The notes below the pieces were generated by a model. It had not been told where the DNA came from. It saw only the letters and a program-made list of their open reading frames with translations, and made no database searches. Positions 56,648-64,000 of a stretch of 64,000 nt of DNA are shown in pieces. The stretch comes from Lentimonas sp002292345. Lineage in GTDB: Bacteria > Verrucomicrobiota > Verrucomicrobiia > Opitutales > Coraliomargaritaceae. The translations under genes were made by a program, and so were the position numbers. Every line of letters starts with the position of its first letter. Position 1 is the first letter of the stretch. The stretch spans positions 1 to 64,000 of the forward strand of contig CAXLMP010000005.1 in assembly GCA_964187655.1 (NCBI GenBank), given 5' to 3'.

Positions 56648-57553
56648 TTGTGGATGATGAGCGTTAAACAGTTTCTCAGTACGACGATGGTCTGCGCAGC
56701 AGTCACATACCAGCCGGCTCAGGGGCAGGATGCGACACTATTTCCATCTTTGCGCGATTACAGCAACGAAGCGATTCGCCTGCACGGCTTGGCAGCATTA
56801 TTCCCAGATCGCGTTTTATTTGAGCAACCGCAGCTAGAGATCCACTCCGAAAGTCGAGTCGCTGCACGCGTCGAAGACTTGCCGCGCGCGATTAAATACA
56901 TCCGCCTCTACCGCCTAAATGAAGCAAAGTACGTGCTCGCAGAGTTCCAAACACATTCCGCGCTCATCCTAGATTTACGCTTTCTTAAATCCAACTACAC
57001 TGCGGTGGATACACTCAGCGCCTTTGCGACCGCAAAACAGGCCAAGACATTGGCCACTGTTGGTACGGTGCCCGCTGACCTTAGCATATCTGGCGAGACT
57101 TCCAGCACTGTGCGCGATTTCCCTGCCATCGTTTTATGTAATCGCGAAACAGCTGGCCCATTCGAGGCAGTGCTGCATCAACTGCAAGCAGCAGGTGCGA
57201 TCATCGCCGTCGGTGAATCAACCGCAGGCCGCACCGGATTTTACACCAAGGCCTCAGCCAACGCTTGGATTCTCTGCGGAGAGGTTCGCCCCGACAGCGA
57301 CACATCACTGGTAGGAGTCGGGTTTGAACCGCGTATCCAATTAGAAAGTGACGCGAAAGAAAACTACCTCAGCTATCATCTCTACGAAGCAGGCACAGAC
57401 ATCCTGCAACTTCTTGGCAATGAGGATAGCAGTAGCGATAGTGATCAAGCTAGCGAGGCAGACAGCGGCATCATTGAGCCGGATCGTATCCTGCAACGCG
57501 GCGTTGATATCATCACCGCCCTACAAATCTTACAGCAACAGACCGAACTCTAA
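56648..57553 (+). CDS. Exported S41-protease-like protein lacking the catalytic dyad
   Basis: A 301-residue protein with a signal-peptide-like leader (to about ..PAQGQ). The middle follows the S41 tail-specific protease fold: HSALILDLRFLKSN, AIVLCNRETAGPFEAVLHQL and IAVGESTAGRTGFY align with the active-site stretch normally reading NGGTASASE and GETTFGKG. Here the nucleophile Ser position is Gly and the catalytic Lys position is Arg. It is therefore probably inactive or a binding protein. The end has an acidic Ser/Asp linker and a helix. It is cotranscribed with purD by position. Confidence 0.6.
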   Translation: MWMMSVKQFLSTTMVCAAVTYQPAQGQDATLFPSLRDYSNEAIRLHGLAALFPDRVLFEQPQLEIHSESRVAARVEDLPRAIKYIRLYRLNEAKYVLAEFQTHSALILDLRFLKSNYTAVDTLSAFATAKQAKTLATVGTVPADLSISGETSSTVRDFPAIVLCNRETAGPFEAVLHQLQAAGAIIAVGESTAGRTGFYTKASANAWILCGEVRPDSDTSLVGVGFEPRIQLESDAKENYLSYHLYEAGTDILQLLGNEDSSSDSDQASEADSGIIEPDRILQRGVDIITALQILQQQTEL

Positions 57554-57611
57554 TCACACCCGGGCAAAAGAGTTGTGATAGGCCCGACTACTTGTTTAAT
57601 CTCTCGTTACG

Positions 57612-58094
57612 ATGGCTCAAGATCGCAATCTCATCCTCACTGTCTGCACCGGCAATGTTTGCCGCAGCCCAATGGCAGGAAAACTCCTGCAACATGCGCT
57701 CTCGGCCGAAGACGCTCCGCTTGATCAGCTAACCGTCGAATCGGCTGGCGTTGCAGCTGGATATGGTGAGACCGCCTCGAATAATTCAGTCGCAGCGCTC
57801 AAAAAAGTTAAAATTAATCTAGCACAGCACCTGAGCCAACCCGTGACTCAAGATCTGATCGACCGTGCCTTCATGATCATCGGCATGACTGATTCACACC
57901 TCGATATCCTGGCGCACTACCATACCGGACTCCCAAAGCGCCTGCATCTCTTTCGCGAATTCATGGGGCCGGACGTAGATGTACAAATCCCCGATCCCTA
58001 CGGCCAAAATTTCGAGGCCTATCAGCAGTGCCTCGATTCTATGATCGAAGCCATCCCTTCTCTGGTGGCCTATATTAAGCAGGAATTCAAGTGA
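57612..58094 (+). CDS. Low-molecular-weight protein tyrosine/arginine phosphatase
   Basis: A 160-residue LMW-PTP. The P-loop is C-T-G-N-V-C-R-S-P (CX5R) near residues 12-20, and the general-acid Asp is in QIPDPYGQNFEAY. Members dephosphorylate tyrosine kinases of exopolysaccharide systems or protein arginine phosphate. No kinase or polysaccharide operon is next to it. The start follows the S41-like gene by 58 bases. Confidence 0.88.
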   Translation: MAQDRNLILTVCTGNVCRSPMAGKLLQHALSAEDAPLDQLTVESAGVAAGYGETASNNSVAALKKVKINLAQHLSQPVTQDLIDRAFMIIGMTDSHLDILAHYHTGLPKRLHLFREFMGPDVDVQIPDPYGQNFEAYQQCLDSMIEAIPSLVAYIKQEFK

Positions 58095-58176
58095 CCCGAC
58101 ACGCTTTCGGCGACCCATTTGATTGGCAGCGGTTTCACACTCGCAAGGGTCTCGCCACGACGATTTCGAAGTCAAA

Positions 58177-59607
58177 TCACTTTGAACTAGAGCGCTTTAA
58201 GTGCCGTCCAAACGCACGCATGACTAATAAATGCGCACGTGCTTGAGTGCATGCATACAACCACCACGGTAAGGTCGGTGCAAATCCATGAATCGATGCC
58301 ACCACACAATCGCGCGATTCAACAATACGAAACTCCAAGCGTCCTGGAGGATCTACCGTTCGTGAAAGGCATCCACCTGTAATATAAAAAGCACAACGCT
58401 CAGCATCCTCACTGAACGGTGTCGGAGTCAGCTCCAACAGGCACAGCTTCAGGCCGCCGATCAAAAAACGAACGACCCCCACACTGTCTGTTTCGACTGC
58501 CAGTAATCCACGATAACGCTGGCTCAACCATGTGCCATATTCGCGCGTCACTCTTGCCGCAGTCCATCCAGCAGGCCACGCCATACGTTGTACCGAGCGA
58601 ACACGACGATCGCGCTTGATCGCTTGTTTGTCTGCCAACTGCGTATGACTTCTTGGGTTCGGTAACGGACAGCCAGAGGCATCCACCGCAGCTCGAAACG
58701 ATTCCGCGAACGAGACAAATTCTCCCTCTAAGCGTTGCAGTAAGGGATTCGGTCTGGCCTGCAGATCGTGCTGCAAACTTTCCTGTAATGGCCCAACCAA
58801 GGCCGGCGCAACACCACTGAATAGCGCGACCCAATGTTTCGACAGCGCAAACCAATTAGCCGGGACACGCAGGGTTCGAACTTCACGGCCCAGCAACTTC
58901 CCGGTTTGCAAAATCAGCTCACGGTAAGTCATCGGCTCATGTCCGCCTAAATCGTAAATACCCCCAGCCAAGGTCGCATCCCCCAAGCAAAGACGAAATG
59001 CTTGGCAGACGTTTTTAATATCAACCGACTGCGTCATTGAACCTGTCCACAACGGCAGCAACATAACTGGCAAGCGTCGCACTAAATTAATCAGCATCGA
59101 GAAGGATGAGCCGCCGGGCCCAAAGATCAGTCCTGCCCGGAGCACCGTGACCGTTACAGAACGTGAACGTAACACCTGCTCAACTTCACAGCGGCTACGC
59201 AAGTGCGGCGACAAATCATCCTTCTCATCTGGCAGCAAGCCGCTCAAATAAATCACGTGCTTTACGCCGACTGCTTCGGCTGCACGTATAAAATTATCTG
59301 CCAACAATAAATCAGTATCCTCGAAATTACCCTGCATTAAGCGACTCGAAGGTGCCATCGAATGCACCAAATAAAACGCATATTCACATCCCTCTAGCGC
59401 CTCGGTGACTTTTGGTAGCGAATACAAGTCGCACTGGCTCCATTGCGTCGAACTTTCACGCGTATTGCGCTCGACTACACTGGGACTCCGCGACAGCGCC
59501 CGAAACTCATACACATCCGCCAGCTCAGCGCGCAAATGAGTACCGACAAAGCCACTCGCCCCAGATACGGCGACCAGCGGTTTGTGAATTTTTTCTGACT
59601 CAGCCAT
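58177..59607 (-). CDS. NAD(P)-binding epimerase-like protein with DUF2867 domain
   Basis: A 476-residue protein. The first 300 residues form an extended SDR fold with VSGASGFVGTHL (cofactor loop) and a YLSGLLPDEKD stretch, but no clear YxxxK pair, so it belongs with the atypical SDRs. Residues from about 340 match the DUF2867 type (GWTAARVTREYGTWLSQRYRG, RLEFRIVESRDCVVASIHGF). Such two-domain proteins are common but uncharacterised. Convergent with the phosphatase gene. Confidence 0.75.
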   Translation of the reverse strand: MAESEKIHKPLVAVSGASGFVGTHLRAELADVYEFRALSRSPSVVERNTRESSTQWSQCDLYSLPKVTEALEGCEYAFYLVHSMAPSSRLMQGNFEDTDLLLADNFIRAAEAVGVKHVIYLSGLLPDEKDDLSPHLRSRCEVEQVLRSRSVTVTVLRAGLIFGPGGSSFSMLINLVRRLPVMLLPLWTGSMTQSVDIKNVCQAFRLCLGDATLAGGIYDLGGHEPMTYRELILQTGKLLGREVRTLRVPANWFALSKHWVALFSGVAPALVGPLQESLQHDLQARPNPLLQRLEGEFVSFAESFRAAVDASGCPLPNPRSHTQLADKQAIKRDRRVRSVQRMAWPAGWTAARVTREYGTWLSQRYRGLLAVETDSVGVVRFLIGGLKLCLLELTPTPFSEDAERCAFYITGGCLSRTVDPPGRLEFRIVESRDCVVASIHGFAPTLPWWLYACTQARAHLLVMRAFGRHLKRSSSK

Positions 59608-59661
59608 AATACAGACAGCGGCAACTTACATGGCCAAGCACCCGTCGGCCTAGGCAAAGTC

Positions 59662-59916
59662 TCATTGATCTGAAGCACGGCGCTGGCGATCAATCTCACG
59701 CAGCTTCGCTCGCTCCTTGTCGAATTTATCGCGCTTGCAGTTACAATGCAGGCAGAGCGGCGAGTTGTAGAACAATGCAAGACGCTCATGCAATTTAAGC
59801 TGACGCTGCTGCCCTAACTCAACGAGGCGCAATCCTTCCATGCAGCTCGGGATGACAGATCCGACCAGAGCACAAGCACGCTCAGTTATGGATGAATTTG
59901 AAGGATCAGATGACAT
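59662..59916 (-). CDS. Small Cys-containing protein, possible anti-sigma zinc-finger type
   Basis: About 84 residues from the ATG at 59916; an ATG at 59976 would add 20. It holds a Cys in SCMEGLRLVELG, followed by LKLHERLALFYNSPLCLHC, a spacing reminiscent of short zf-HC2/anti-sigma proteins, although the usual His before the CxxC is Asn. The C terminus is a charged helix (KRDKFDKERAKLREIDRQR). No sigma-factor gene is adjacent. Real gene likely, role uncertain. Confidence 0.45.
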   Translation of the reverse strand: MSSDPSNSSITERACALVGSVIPSCMEGLRLVELGQQRQLKLHERLALFYNSPLCLHCNCKRDKFDKERAKLREIDRQRRASDQ

Positions 59917-59976
59917 TCTTAATATTATCGAATTGAATGGTGTCTCCTTACAAGAAAAACCTAATAAATTGCTCAT

Positions 59977-60308
59977 TCTATGAGTTGTGGCTCAACACAT
60001 TGGCGCTCTAAGCACGATTCCCTACTCTAGCTTTATCTACAGTGAATTAAGACATACAGTATCCGACTTGCACGCACACGACCTAGTCCTAAGTTACAAA
60101 CTATACTATTAGCCGCCTGAGGACTCTGGCTTCTCACTAGCCTCGCAGCGCTCTTCTGGAGTGGTTACGCAACGCTCGATAAGAACCACGAGAGCCCAAA
60201 GATGTCGTGGGCATCACAAAAGGTGCAAGCAAATCCTAGCAATAAGCTGCTTTACTACTTACGAAGCGTTTATTATCGGAGTGAAATTAGTGCACCGACG
60301 GCTGATGA
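59977..60308. other. Gene-free stretch
   Basis: About 330 bases between the small Cys protein and the M42 peptidase. A 28-codon open frame ending at 60111 on the minus strand reads protein-like (VVLIERCVTTPEERCEAS) but is too short to call. No terminator or repeat was found. Confidence 0.35.
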
Positions 60309-61403
60309 CTACCAAACACCGCGGTCGCTCTTCTTGAGAGACTTGGCAACAGCCACTAACAATTGCACCGTGTGCTCAATATCCTCAAGATCCACCATCT
60401 CGCTGGGTGTGTGCATATAGCGCAGCGGAATCGACAGAAGACCTGTGGCGATACCGGCCTGGGCGACTTGAATCGCACGGGCATCGGTACCAGTCGGGCG
60501 TGAGTCGGCTTCGATCTGATAAGGGATCTTGTTGTTCTCGGCACAGGCAACGATCTTCTCAAAAATGACTGGGTTGATATTCGGACCACGGCAAATAATC
60601 GGGCCACCACCTTGAATGAAATTACCATATTTACGCGGATCACAATCGGGTGAATCGGTCGCATGGCCAACATCCACTGCGATCGCGAAATCAGGGTTTT
60701 CGGAGAACGCGGCGGTCATCGCACCACGTGTGCCGATCTCCTCTTGAGTTGTCGCTGCAGCAGTGACCCTAGCGACCAACTTCTTTTCTTGCTGAAGCCG
60801 CAGCACTGCTTCGAGCACTGCGTAAGCGCCCGCTTTATCATCAAAGGCACGCGCTACCCCGACGCTACCGCGAATGAGTTCAAAACTTTGATCGTAAACC
60901 GCGGTATCGCCGATCCGGACCAGAGATTCAGCCTCTTCCTTATTTTTGACGCCGAGATCGATCCATATCTCGTGCGTATCAGGCACCTTCTTACGATCTT
61001 CTGCGCTCATCAGATGAATGGCACGCTTACCAGTCACTGCTTTGACGATGCCCTCTTTGGTTAAAATTGAAACACGACGCCCAGAAATCATCGACTTATC
61101 ATGACCACCAAGCGTGTCGAAATAAACGAAGCCTTTGTCGTTGATGTAGGTGATGATCAGGCCGAGCTCGTCGATGTGCCCAGCAAATAGCAGAGATGGT
61201 TCGCCATCCGAATTCACAGTAGCGAAGCGGTTGCCCATGGTATCCTTACGATAGGCATCGACCTTTGGTTCAACATAGCGATCGATCACCGCTTGAGCTT
61301 CGTATTCGTGTCCCGTAGGGGAACGCGCGTCGAGTAAATCGACGAGAAATTGAGGCGCGCGGTAGGACTTGGTCTTTTTCTTGGCAGTTGTCTTTTTTGG
61401 CAT
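60309..61403 (-). CDS. M42 family metallo-aminopeptidase
   Basis: A protein of about 364 residues from the ATG at 61403; a longer frame adds 12 residues. The two-metal site is visible: His in FAGHIDELGL, Asp in ARAFDDKAGA, Glu pair in TTQEEIGTRGA, Asp in IAVDVGHATDSPD and His in YMHTPSEMVD. M42 enzymes are cytoplasmic dodecameric peptidases, sometimes named endoglucanase M or FrvX. The short Lys-rich start (PKKTTAKKKTK) is unlike an export signal. Confidence 0.92.
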   Translation of the reverse strand: MPKKTTAKKKTKSYRAPQFLVDLLDARSPTGHEYEAQAVIDRYVEPKVDAYRKDTMGNRFATVNSDGEPSLLFAGHIDELGLIITYINDKGFVYFDTLGGHDKSMISGRRVSILTKEGIVKAVTGKRAIHLMSAEDRKKVPDTHEIWIDLGVKNKEEAESLVRIGDTAVYDQSFELIRGSVGVARAFDDKAGAYAVLEAVLRLQQEKKLVARVTAAATTQEEIGTRGAMTAAFSENPDFAIAVDVGHATDSPDCDPRKYGNFIQGGGPIICRGPNINPVIFEKIVACAENNKIPYQIEADSRPTGTDARAIQVAQAGIATGLLSIPLRYMHTPSEMVDLEDIEHTVQLLVAVAKSLKKSDRGVW

Positions 61404-61522
61404 GTCAGTAGAACTAGAGCACTTAATCACAAAGCGCACGAATTTTTAGTAATTAAATCTGGGGGTGACCGAGGTGGGAACGGAAGATCGAGCAGTTGGC
61501 ACGCCCGCAGTCAATCGAGTGA

Positions 61523-61573
61523 GGGCGACTCGCTCTTGTTGTGAGGTGAGTCGATGCCGGGAGCGAGTCGCCC
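61523..61573. repeat. 13-base inverted repeat (REP-like)
   Basis: Perfect arms GGGCGACTCGCTC (61523-61535) and GAGCGAGTCGCCC (61561-61573) flank a 25-base loop in the gap between the M42 gene and ahcY. Extended GAGGG/ACCCTC flanks continue outside. No T tract, so it is not an ordinary terminator; it looks like a dispersed palindromic element. Confidence 0.7.
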
Positions 61574-61606
61574 ACCCTCTTCTTCTGGGAATCAACTCAT
61601 ACTAGC

Positions 61607-61638
61607 CAAAAAAAAGCGCCCTCAGAGGAGGACGCTTT
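61607..61638 (-). terminator. Terminator after ahcY
   Basis: On the minus strand an 11-base stem AAAGCGTCCTC / GAGGGCGCTTT with one mismatch and a CTCT loop is followed by a run of T residues. It lies about 25 bases downstream of the ahcY stop. Confidence 0.85.
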
Positions 61639-61662
61639 CGAAAATATGATCTAACAGCCTAC

Positions 61663-63108
61663 CTAGTAACGGTAGTGCTCAGACTTGTAGGGGCCAGACG
61701 GCTTGACGCCAATATAGTCCGCTTGCTCGTCACTCAAAGTGGTGAGCTTGCAGCCGATCTTCTCTAGGTGCAGACGTGCCACTTCCTCATCGATATGTTT
61801 CGGCAAGATATACACGCCAGGTGTATATTTCTCGACTTGCTTCCAAAGCTCAATTTGAGCCAGCGCTTGGTTAGTAAAACTGTTCGACATCACGAAAGAT
61901 GGATGGCCAGTGGCACAACCGAGGTTCACCAGACGACCCTTGGCAAGCAAGTAGATGCTGTGGCCATCGGGGAAGGTATATTTATCAACCGCACCTTGGA
62001 TGTCTGGTTTGACCATTTCAACCTCAACCCCTGGCATGTTATTGAGCGCGTCCACACCGATCTCATTATCGAAGTGACCGATATTACAAACGATCGCTTG
62101 ATCCTTCATCTTGGACATATGGTCGGCCGTAATGATACCATAGTTACCAGTGGTAGTGACGTAGATATCGCCCCAGCCGAGGGTGTCCTCGAGGGTCAGT
62201 ACGCGGTGGCCTTCCATCGCAGCTTGCAGTGCACAAATCGGATCAACTTCGGTCACGACAACCTGTGCGCCCATACCTTTAAGTGCAGCAGCGCAGCCTT
62301 TACCCACATCGCCATATCCACAAACGACGCCAACCTTACCCGCAATCATAACGTCAGTTGCACGTTTGATGCCATCAAGTAGTGATTCGCGGCAACCATA
62401 CAGATTGTCGAATTTCGCCTTAGTGACAGAGTCATTTACATTGATCGCAGGGACAAGGAGCTTGCCGGCGTTGTGCATTTCGTAGAGACGGTGCACACCA
62501 GTTGTTGTTTCTTCAGAAACACCTTTCCAGTCTTCCACAACCTTGTGCCAATGATCATTGGAGAAATTCTCCGCTTGGATCTTGTTTAGGAGCCCTTTGA
62601 TTACGGACTCTTCTTCACTTTCGGAAGCTGTGTTCACCCAGTCACTACCATCCTCAAGTTCATAGCCTTTGTGGATCAAGAGTGTTGCGTCTCCGCCGTC
62701 GTCGACGATGAGTTGAGGGCCCGAACCGTCTGGCCATGTGAGTGCCTGCTGTGTGCACCACCAGTATTCTTCGAGTGTCTCGCCCTTCCAAGCGAACACA
62801 GGAACTTCAAGGTTCTTCGCGACGTAGGCCGCTGCATGATCTTGAGTGGAGAAGATATTGCAAGAGCACCAACGCACGTCAGCGCCGAGCGTCTTCAATG
62901 TTTCGATCAACACCGCAGTCTGAATCGTCATGTGCAAAGAACCCATGATACGCACACCCTTGAGCGGCTGCTCAGCGGCGTATTTTTCGCAGGTCGCCAT
63001 CAGCCCGGGCATCTCGAATTGTGCGATCTCGACTTCTTTGCGACCGAAGTCAGCAAGGGTGATGTCTTTGACCTTATAGTCAGTTTTTGTAAGTGTGTCT
63101 GTGCTCAT
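61663..63108 (-). CDS. ahcY: Adenosylhomocysteinase
   Basis: A 481-residue SAH hydrolase that splits S-adenosylhomocysteine to adenosine and homocysteine, NAD-dependent. Marks: RIMGSLHMTIQTAVLIETL, WCSCNIFSTQDHAAA, NVNDSVTKAKFDNLYGCRESL and GKVGVVCGYGDVGKGCA (NAD loop), and the end PSGPYKSEHYRY. It lies 36 bases downstream of metK on the same strand, so the two form a methyl-cycle operon. Confidence 0.97.
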   Translation of the reverse strand: MSTDTLTKTDYKVKDITLADFGRKEVEIAQFEMPGLMATCEKYAAEQPLKGVRIMGSLHMTIQTAVLIETLKTLGADVRWCSCNIFSTQDHAAAYVAKNLEVPVFAWKGETLEEYWWCTQQALTWPDGSGPQLIVDDGGDATLLIHKGYELEDGSDWVNTASESEEESVIKGLLNKIQAENFSNDHWHKVVEDWKGVSEETTTGVHRLYEMHNAGKLLVPAINVNDSVTKAKFDNLYGCRESLLDGIKRATDVMIAGKVGVVCGYGDVGKGCAAALKGMGAQVVVTEVDPICALQAAMEGHRVLTLEDTLGWGDIYVTTTGNYGIITADHMSKMKDQAIVCNIGHFDNEIGVDALNNMPGVEVEMVKPDIQGAVDKYTFPDGHSIYLLAKGRLVNLGCATGHPSFVMSNSFTNQALAQIELWKQVEKYTPGVYILPKHIDEEVARLHLEKIGCKLTTLSDEQADYIGVKPSGPYKSEHYRY

Positions 63109-63144
63109 ATTTTTTAATTCTTAATATTATTCTTAATTGTAAAA

Positions 63145-64000
63145 TTACAACGCGGCCTTAAGTGCGTCTGCCTTGGCAATCGATTCCCAAGGGAGATGTT
63201 CCTTGGCAAAGTGACCATAGTGAGTGGACTCTCGGTAGATCGGGCGCAGTAGATCAAGCTGGCTAACGATGTCGGCTGGCTTGAAGCTGAATACTTGTTG
63301 CGCGGCGGCGGCGATTTGCTCATCGCTGACAGTGCCAGTGCCAAATGTATCGACGTGAATACTGGTCGGATAAGGATGACCAATCGCATAAGCGACTTCG
63401 AGTTCGCAGGTATCTGCGAGACCCGCCGCGACAATGTTTTTCGCCACCCAACGTGTGAAATATGCCGCTGAGCGATCGACCTTCGAAGGATCTTTACCAG
63501 AGAAAGCACCCCCGCCGTGACGCGCCCAACCGCCGTAGGTATCAACGATGATCTTACGACCCGTGAGACCTGCATCGCCTTGAGGACCTCCGATGACGAA
63601 GTTGCCAGTCGGGTTGATCAAATATTCGGTCTGATCGTTTAATAGCTCAGCAGGCAACACCTTGCGGATCACCTGCTCAATGCAAAATTCTTTAATTTCA
63701 GCGTGTTTGACGTCTGCGGCGTGCTGCGTGGAGATCACCACGTTCTTAATCGCAACCGCCTTGCCGTCGACATATTCGAGCGCAACTTGGCTCTTTACGT
63801 CCGGGCGCAGCCAAGGAATCTTCACATCCTTTCGCTGATGCGCCATTTCACGGAGCAATCGATGTGCATACATCACAGGCGCTGGCATGAGTTCTGGCGT
63901 TTGGTTACAGGCATAGCCAAACATGATACCTTGGTCTCCTGCTCCTTGCTCAGCGGTATCTTTTCCCGCGGCTTCGGCCGCATTGACGCCTTGAGCGATG
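63145..64000 (-). CDS. metK: S-adenosylmethionine synthase, C-terminal part
   Basis: The gene runs off the window end, so its N terminus is missing. The visible 285 residues include GAGDQGIMFGYACNQT (ATP site), LMPAPVMYAHRLL, GGPQGDAGLTGRKIIVDTYGG and GGGAFSGKDPSKVDRS, all typical of MetK. It makes SAM from methionine and ATP. The product of ahcY, next downstream, recycles the by-product. No SAM riboswitch can be judged because the upstream region is outside the window. Confidence 0.95.
   Translation of the reverse strand, partial: IAQGVNAAEAAGKDTAEQGAGDQGIMFGYACNQTPELMPAPVMYAHRLLREMAHQRKDVKIPWLRPDVKSQVALEYVDGKAVAIKNVVISTQHAADVKHAEIKEFCIEQVIRKVLPAELLNDQTEYLINPTGNFVIGGPQGDAGLTGRKIIVDTYGGWARHGGGAFSGKDPSKVDRSAAYFTRWVAKNIVAAGLADTCELEVAYAIGHPYPTSIHVDTFGTGTVSDEQIAAAAQQVFSFKPADIVSQLDLLRPIYRESTHYGHFAKEHLPWESIAKADALKAAL

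Noticed and set aside
58091..58240. 49-codon plus-strand frame with GTGA overlap to the phosphatase gene
   Set aside because: It looks protein-like at first but runs 64 bases into the convergent epimerase-like gene and is too short to support.
1..64000. CRISPR array, rRNA, tRNA, prophage or insertion sequence
   Set aside because: No regularly spaced repeats, no transposase or integrase gene and no recognisable structural RNA were found in the gaps that I read.

Overview
The window looks like chromosomal DNA of a marine, heterotrophic, Gram-negative bacterium, most probably a verrucomicrobium of the Opitutae/Puniceicoccales type. This is inference from gene content: many secreted sulfatases with a dedicated maturase, GH2 and GH16 enzymes without any SusC/SusD pair, glycogen genes, an LptD-type outer-membrane protein, Mpl and a multihaem lipoprotein. 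No rRNA, tRNA or CRISPR array was seen, and no complete mobile element.

Region 1 (83-1020) holds two small exported or membrane hypotheticals, the first probably truncated. Region 2 (1238-24757) is a polysaccharide-utilisation locus. It encodes a secreted GH16 endo-enzyme with a beta-bulge active site, two GH2 beta-galactosidase-like enzymes, three sulfatase genes carrying four sulfatase domains, and a GHL15-like protein. A cytoplasmic module of SDR oxidoreductase, enolase-superfamily dehydratase and RraA-type aldolase follows, then an AraC regulator and the radical-SAM sulfatase maturase that makes the formylglycine. A sulfated galactan (agar, porphyran or carrageenan type) is the most economical substrate. 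The locus has visible wear: a diverged GH2 tail remnant, a frameshifted membrane-protein gene and another headless gene tail.

Region 3 (24952-28992) is a rhamnose unit: rhaA, an NCS1-family permease with a small membrane partner, and a divergent AraC regulator. Region 4 (29217-31580) has an octahaem c-type cytochrome lipoprotein fused to HEAT and TPR repeats, plus a small protein.

Region 5 (31656-64000) is mostly housekeeping: glgP, prfB with a programmed frameshift and a coupled unknown protein, a VF530-type protein, a TPR/C39-peptidase pair, yyaL, mutL with an amidase-family pseudoenzyme, punA and deoC, glgB, lptD-like, scpA, trxA, mpl, purD with an S41-protease-like pseudoenzyme, an LMW phosphatase, an epimerase-like protein, an M42 peptidase, ahcY and a partial metK. 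The most unusual points are the two likely pseudoenzymes, the tandem sulfatase and the gene remnants in the locus.
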